From the NCBI GenBank assembly GCA_023250755.1, contig JAHFAC010000018.1:1-12709 (forward strand): DNA of 12,709 bases, written 5' to 3'. Shown here piece after piece: positions 12,709-12,709 of this stretch (position 1 is its first letter; every line of letters begins with the position of its first letter). The translations under genes and the position numbers were made by a program. A model generated the notes under the pieces. The model was given only the letters and a program-made list of their open reading frames with translations. It made no database searches and had not been told where the DNA came from. Source of the DNA: Bacteriovoracaceae bacterium (GTDB lineage: Bacteria; Bdellovibrionota; UBA1018).

Positions 12709-12709
12709 T

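Overview
The window reads as ordinary chromosome of a Gram-negative (diderm) bacterium. It carries signal-peptide proteins that look like outer-membrane barrels and an MCE-type (Mla-like) phospholipid transport system, which only makes sense with two membranes. Gene content (rpsO-pnp, tmk-holB, a GYF_2-like domain protein, several small barrel-like proteins) would fit a Bdellovibrio-like or other former 'deltaproteobacterial' lineage. That placement is a low-confidence inference. No tRNA, rRNA, insertion sequence, phage gene or CRISPR array is visible.

Layout. (a) Positions 3-563: the 3' end of an amidinotransferase/deiminase-fold protein cut by the window edge. (b) 683-3254: rpsO and pnp, the classical ribosomal protein S15 / polynucleotide phosphorylase pair. 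(c) 3405-5401: two paralogous exported proteins, each probably a small outer-membrane barrel. A good promoter precedes the first, a strong intrinsic terminator lies between them, and both carry a related 17-nt upstream element. (d) 5507-6463: a membrane protein with an N-terminal GYF_2-like domain and a proline-rich C-terminal half. (e) 6522-8322: tmk and holB (thymidylate kinase, clamp-loader delta'), overlapping. (f) 8332-12366: a five-gene MCE transporter locus with two different ATPases, two different MlaE-type permeases and one MlaD-like protein. (g) 12373-12708, minus strand: the C-terminal end of a probable barrel protein converging on the MCE gene.

The most interesting part is (f). 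Known Mla complexes use two copies of one ATPase and two copies of one permease. Here both subunits are duplicated and diverged, and the four genes are linked by three successive ATGA start/stop overlaps. ATPase 1 has a perfect LSGGM signature but Asn in place of the H-loop His. ATPase 2 keeps the His but has a damaged signature (ISFGM). In a head-to-tail ABC dimer these two defects fall in the same nucleotide site, leaving the other site canonical. That is the pattern of an asymmetric heterodimeric ABC exporter, predicted here for an MCE lipid transporter.

The ATPases would power the permease pair in the inner membrane, and the MlaD-like protein would form the periplasmic lipid-binding ring on top. 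The genes from tmk to the second permease are packed with at most 9 nt between them, so the transporter is probably co-transcribed with the DNA-replication genes.
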